Shown piece by piece: positions 6,168-6,292 of a DNA stretch of 6,292 bases; within the stretch, counting starts at the first letter, position 1, and every line of letters begins with the position of its first letter. The notes under the pieces are model-generated. The model made no database searches. It saw only the letters and a program-made list of their open reading frames with translations, and was not told the origin of the DNA. The DNA comes from Kiritimatiellia bacterium. GTDB taxonomy: Bacteria > Verrucomicrobiota > Kiritimatiellia > RFP12 > UBA1067. The stretch covers positions 1-6,292 of the forward strand of contig JAGCJE010000172.1 of NCBI GenBank assembly GCA_017648225.1, in the 5' to 3' direction. The position numbers and the translations under genes are program-made.

Positions 6168-6253
6168 GCCTGTAAAATTCACTCAGGCAAGTCTCGACAG
6201 ATTCCTGTCGAGTGGCGTAGCATTGCCTAAAATAGAAGGCTTAGCACAGGAGG
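6168..6253 (+). other. Structured non-coding region with competing helices and an AGGAGG box
   Basis: A perfect hairpin CTCGACAG (6193-6200), loop ATTC, CTGTCGAG (6205-6212) is nested inside AGGCAA (6185-6190) pairing with TTGCCT (6223-6228). Two other pairings compete: GCCTG (6168-6172) with CAGGC (6184-6188), and GCCT (6225-6228) with AGGC (6237-6240). AGGAGG follows at 6248-6253. The arrangement could be the transposon's right end, a transcript-end structure, or a leader controlling a gene beyond the window. No coding frame is convincing here. Confidence 0.5.
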
Positions 6254-6292
6254 CGACGAAAAATATATCACAAATGAGCCACGGGGCGCGGC

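Larger units (their letters stand above)
4379..6227 (+). mobile_element. Insertion sequence with an IS4-like DDE transposase and a small companion ORF (ends provisional)
   Basis: The block carries its own promoter, a small DUF6788-like ORF and an IS4-like transposase in the -1 frame. Its transposase body has AT-rich codon use unlike the GC-rich genes upstream. The ends given assume that the 8-base direct repeat TAAAATAG (4371-4378 and 6228-6235) is the target duplication. This is weakly supported: a shared 8-mer in such AT-rich flanks can arise by chance, and I found no clean terminal inverted repeat, only TAGGC (4376-4380) facing GCCTA (6225-6229). That a mobile element is present is well supported; its exact boundaries are not. 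Confidence 0.7.

Noticed and set aside
6147..6260. A known structured RNA (tmRNA, RNase P RNA, 6S RNA, group II intron domain V)
   Set aside because: None of their hallmark conserved segments could be matched, only generic hairpins.
6274..6292. Start of a further gene (ATG AGC CAC GGG GCG CGG) at the right edge
   Set aside because: The AGGAGG at 6248-6253 is about 20 bases away, too far for a normal start, and only six codons are visible.

Overview
The window looks like chromosomal DNA from a fairly GC-rich, probably Gram-negative bacterium. Gene content and style (a stand-alone cytosolic parvulin, a Bat-like VWA membrane protein, a secreted endonuclease/exonuclease/phosphatase-fold protein) would fit the PVC group, for example a Kiritimatiellota- or Lentisphaerota-like lineage. 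That placement is an impression only: there is no marker gene here that fixes the taxonomy.

Region 1 (1-4262) is one dense plus-strand gene series with very short gaps: the tail of an unidentified gene (1-42), a small two-helix membrane protein with a possible PH-like C-terminal domain (58-549), a PpiC/parvulin peptidyl-prolyl isomerase (555-1448), a SpoU/TrmH 2'-O-ribose RNA methyltransferase (1464-2321), a membrane-anchored VWA protein of the BatA/BatB type (2326-3351), and a signal-peptide-bearing endonuclease/exonuclease/phosphatase (EEP) protein (3348-4262). Gaps of 5, 15 and 4 bases and one 4-base ATGA overlap suggest a single transcription unit. A two-tier hairpin at 4310-4354 followed by a T-rich stretch is the likely terminator.

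Region 2 (about 4371-6240) is a mobile element. It has a near-consensus promoter (TTGACT, 17 bases, TATAAT), a small basic ORF resembling the DUF6788-type proteins that accompany some transposases, and an IS4-like DDE transposase (D186, D267, E394, with a W-x2-R-x3-E-x6-K signature) in the -1 frame relative to the small ORF. The transposase reading frame stays open through the entire small ORF, and its conserved part has no nearby ATG. This raises the possibility of frameshifting or coupled re-initiation. The transposase body (from about 4850) is visibly more AT-rich than both the host genes and the small ORF. A perfect 12-bp hairpin lies just after the small ORF's stop.

Region 3 (6147-6292) has no convincing gene. 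It holds a perfect 8-bp hairpin and a set of mutually exclusive short GCCT/AGGC helices, followed by an AGGAGG box near the window's end. It probably includes the right end of the element. Clean terminal inverted repeats were not found by eye, so the element boundaries are provisional. No tRNA, rRNA or CRISPR array was seen.
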